Source: Hormiphora californensis
Lineage: Eukaryota; Ctenophora; Tentaculata; Cydippida; Pleurobrachiidae
Direction of reading: 5' to 3'
NCBI GenBank assembly: GCA_020137815.1
Contig: CM035360.1
Span: 253,001 to 317,000 of the forward strand
DNA length: 64,000 nucleotides
The notes beneath the pieces were generated by a model. The model saw only the letters and a list, made by a program, of their open reading frames with translations. It searched no databases and was not told the origin of the DNA. A program made the translations under genes and the position numbers. Below, piece after piece: positions 61,475-64,000 of the stretch (position 1 is its first letter; each line of letters starts with the position of its first letter).

Positions 61475-63448
61475 ATGTTTTCGACGGTGCCAAACTCCTG
61501 GTTTTTGACTTCTCGATCGAACTGCAAGGGAACACGCAAGGACTGCGGTGGGAAGACGGCCAGGATTCAGCAGGCGGACAGGCAGTTTGCTAAGCACCTC
61601 AATCAGATAAAGAAGGTGTCTGAGAATGAGCTGACAAGGGAACATAGGTGCATTGAAGAAGTCTTCCGACTGGAAATGGTGAATACTCTTGCACTTAGGC
61701 ATATATGGCACTTAGGATGCCACAGTGTGGCAGCCACACCATTAATCATGGTCCATGATTAAAAACATTAAAACACCCTTCACTGTCACGTTAATTGCTC
61801 ATTTAGCTAATTAGTTAATCAACTGACCACTTAGCTAGTTGCTAATTTGTTAACAAATTACTTACTAATTGCTTATTAATTAACACATGTGTTTCCCTCA
61901 GTTATAATTGATTAATTAACACACTCCCATCCACTCCATTACTATTCAATTAACACATGTGTTTCCCACAGCTATAATTGATTAATTAACACACATGTGT
62001 TTCCCACAGCTATAATTGATTAATTAACACACATGTGTTTCCCACAGTTACAGCACCAGTTGGAGCACCAAGCAGCGCTAGGACTGCTGGAGAAGATTCA
62101 CCACGTCAGCCACCACAGGGATGCCCTGTTAAAGAGGAGCTTTGAAACCATTCTAGAGAGATTCAGCTTTAGGTAAGACACATGAGTCAGCTTTAGGTAA
62201 GGGACAAACTTTCAAATTAGACACTGTCCCCACTGCCCCCCACCCGCTGTGACCAACTCTATGAAGGACAGTCAAGCCGACCCTTTTTGAATTATGTTTC
62301 CAACTATTTCCTCACCTCTCTCTCTCTCTCTCCCTCTCCTTCAGTTCAGTATATGACAGCAGTGAGATGAGTCTACCCCCCATAACTGGGCTCCCAACCC
62401 ACAAGCTCCTCCCCAAAACAGCTCCTGGTGGTCTGGGTAGGATAGCTGAGGAGCACGGGGGTGGTGGAGGAGGAGGGAGGGGTGGAAGGAAGAAGAAGAC
62501 GAGCAGCACCGGATCCAGTAAATGGGGGTACGTTTAGATAATGTCAGCTCTCACTGAGAATCTCTGTATGATATTTGATAAACAATGATTACACCAAATT
62601 TCGGGTGATTCAAATCTCCCCTCTCCCCACTCCAGGTCCGTTGTGGATGGTGCGAGGGGTGCAAGTGGGGGACCCTCTCTCCCCACTAACCCCTCTCTCC
62701 ACTGACCCCTCTCTCCCCACTCCAGGTCCGTTGTGGATGGTGCTAGGGGTGCAAGTGGGGGTCCCTCTCTCCCCACTAACCCCTCTCTCCACTGACCCCT
62801 CTCTCCCCACTCCAGGTCCGTTGTGGATGGTGCTAGGGGTGCAAGTGGGGGTCCCTCTCTCCCCACTAACCCCTCTCTCCACTGACCCCTCTGTCCCCAC
62901 TCCAGGTCGGTTGTGGATGGTGCTAGGGGTGCAAGTGGGGGACCCTCTCTCCCCACTAACCCCTCTCTCCACTGACCCCTCTCTCCCCACTCCAGGTCGG
63001 TTGTGGATGGTGCTAGGGGTGCAAGTGGGGGTCCCTGGAACCGGATCAAGATCACCCTCCCCAGATGTGAGAATGAGACGCCCGTTACTGGAGGATTTGG
63101 GGGACTCTCCTCCAACGAGGTAGGACGACCTTGCCTTGTCGACCCTGTTTCACTGTGCCCCTCTTTTGTAAATGTAAAGGAGGGTTAGAACATAACTAGG
63201 ATATCCCGATGAACTAGTTTTATCTGGAGATATCATGAGATATCATCTTGGTTCTTGTTTCCATGAAGTTGAGATAAAAATGGGTTTTAATTCTCTAACC
63301 CATGATTCCTACCTCCCCAGCCCTCCACCACTTCCCTATTGGGTCTGTCCCGGCGATCTAGGGTCCACAAGATGGCCAAGATTGAGAGTGGTGGGTTTCA
63401 TGTTCCGTCCTACCTTGCTACCAAGCCAATTCCACGGGCTCGCGACAG
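61475..63448 (+). CDS. multi-exon gene of unknown function, 5' part
   Basis: Proposed exons: 61475-61678 (donor GTGAAT), 62048-62172 (acceptor GTTTCCCACAG, donor GTAAGA), 62345-62527 (acceptor CTCCTTCAG, donor GTACGT), 62996-63119 (acceptor CCACTCCAG, donor GTAGGA), 63321-63448 (acceptor TCCCCAG, donor GTGAGA). Phases 0, 2, 2, 0, 2 agree at every junction, giving 254 residues before the window's last intron. Residues about 25-110 are helical and charged (QADRQFAKHLNQIKKV, LQHQLEHQAALGLLEKI), likely a coiled coil. Then come a proline-containing linker and a glycine-rich/basic stretch (GGGGGGG then RKKK), followed by a segment with WNRIKITLPRC. I recognise no family. The gene continues past 63448. 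If the exon 1 donor is unused, that frame ends at about 61762. Confidence 0.65.
61885..62047 (+). repeat. tandem 3'-splice-like repeats in front of exon 2
   Basis: Four copies of a ~38-bp unit containing CACATGTGTTTCCCACAG followed by CTATAATTGATTAATTAAC (AG positions about 61900, 61971, 62007 and 62047). Only the last AG precedes the open exon. The others are potential decoy acceptors. Confidence 0.75.
62627..63036 (+). repeat. 90-bp minisatellite made of the exon 4 acceptor and exon start
   Basis: Five copies with exon-start positions 62636, 62726, 62816, 62906 and 62996. Each unit is 49 nt of pyrimidine-rich intron end (ACCCCTCTCTCC...CCCCACTCCAG) and 41 nt of exon start (GTCCGTTGTGGATGG...). 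Only the fifth copy continues into the rest of exon 4. Since 90 is a multiple of three, long repetitive open frames run across it on both strands; they are not the exon frame. Confidence 0.9.
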
Positions 63449-63469
63449 GTGAGAGTTCGGTTTAGTTAC

Positions 63470-63780
63470 TTAATGTAGTGGCACAGGAAATTGGTATCTC
63501 TCAGGCTATAAGCATACTGATCGTGATGATCATAATCAGGTCAGTGTGCGGAGATTTTGATGGTCACCATCAAAGAAGCGCACACACTGATGGTTATCAT
63601 CATGATGGAGGCTTGATCATGATGCATCATGATGCTCTCAAACCATAGTGTGTTCACGTTTGATCATCATAAACCATAGTGTGCGCACGTTTGATCATCA
63701 TAGACCATGCTCAACTTGCTGTAACTTGCCTTTTGATTATGATCATCATGACCAGTGTGCTCAGCATGATGATGATATCT
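63470..63780. repeat. TGATCATCAT-rich intronic repeat
   Basis: About ten copies of TGATCATCAT/ATGATGATCA in both orientations, with ACCATAGTGTG(C/T)GCACG repeated near 63641-63690. Probably an eroded inverted-repeat element. Confidence 0.6.
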
Positions 63781-63793
63781 CCCCCTTGCCCAG

Positions 63794-63857
63794 TCGCGCG
63801 CTCTGAGAGGCTGTTGCATATCACGTGACCTGTACAACAGCCTCTAAGTGCGCGCGA
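63794..63857. other. hairpin with CACGTG centre
   Basis: TCGCGCGCTCTGAGAGGC... pairs with ...GCCTCTAAGTGCGCGCGA (imperfect 23-bp stem, 63794-63816 with 63835-63857) around an 18-nt centre that contains TCACGTGA. Could be a small palindromic element or a regulatory site. Confidence 0.5.
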
Positions 63858-64000
63858 ATTCGTACACGTGGTACATATCACATGACTACAGTGCAGCCCT
63901 CCATAAGAATAAGATCAGAACGTGCGCACACTAGGTGTTGATGATCATCATCCAACTTAAGAGACGGCTCCAGGGCCAGCTCTTACTTCATCTTTTTAAC

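Noticed and set aside
62534-63123. Long repetitive open frames on both strands over the 90-bp minisatellite
   Set aside because: A unit length divisible by three keeps several frames open. The frame supported by splice phase is a different one and only uses the last copy.

Overview
The window is nuclear DNA of a metazoan, probably a marine invertebrate; I cannot name the species. Genes have short introns with GT..AG ends in consistent phase. There is a BNIP3-type mitophagy receptor, a CR1/L2-like LINE, TTAGGG-like degenerate repeats and very many (GA)n/(TC)n tracts. Coding density is low: most of the 64 kb is nested repeats, foldback (inverted-repeat) elements and minisatellites.

Layout. 0-5.5 kb: foldback elements and repeats rich in TGACGTCA motifs. 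5.7-8.6 kb: a membrane RING-finger protein (+) and, tail to tail, a three-exon gene (-) for a predicted nuclear protein with five SUMO-consensus motifs. 8.7-17.6 kb: a duplicated repeat family whose central hairpin loop is flipped between copies, interrupted by a ~4.2 kb non-coding insertion. 17.7-19.9 kb: two parts of a BNIP3-like gene, with a minisatellite built from its own 3' splice site. 20.2-24.4 kb: about 145 copies of a 29-bp satellite. 24.8-27.5 kb: sequence that looks like poor consensus, with inflated homopolymers. 28.7-36.5 kb: a stack of nested transposons: a G-run/C-run-ended element holding a nearly full-length CR1/L2-like LINE, itself interrupted by three foldback elements. 36.5-37.8 kb: a long, nearly perfect palindrome.

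38-53.5 kb: a tandem array of five related two-exon genes (units 1-5) for secreted, cysteine-containing, probably N-glycosylated proteins. Each has a signal-peptide exon and one ~160-residue phase 1-1 domain exon. Unit 2 is cut off by a LINE fragment, unit 4 has indels, unit 5 has a changed tail and has lost a cysteine pair. 54-58 kb: divergent relatives with the same architecture, including two nearly identical signal-peptide exons of which only the second has a domain exon of its own. 58-61 kb: repeats and a polypurine tract. 61.4 kb to past 63.4 kb: a multi-exon gene of unknown function with a TATA box, whose exon 4 acceptor and exon start are repeated five times.

Three observations stand out. 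(1) Two unrelated genes carry minisatellites whose unit is exactly 'intron end + 3' splice site + exon start'. (2) Several foldback elements end in homopolymeric G/C runs and have short target-site duplications. (3) The secreted-protein array shows paired cysteine loss. Splice models are inferred from phase and splice consensus only; no transcript or homology search was available.
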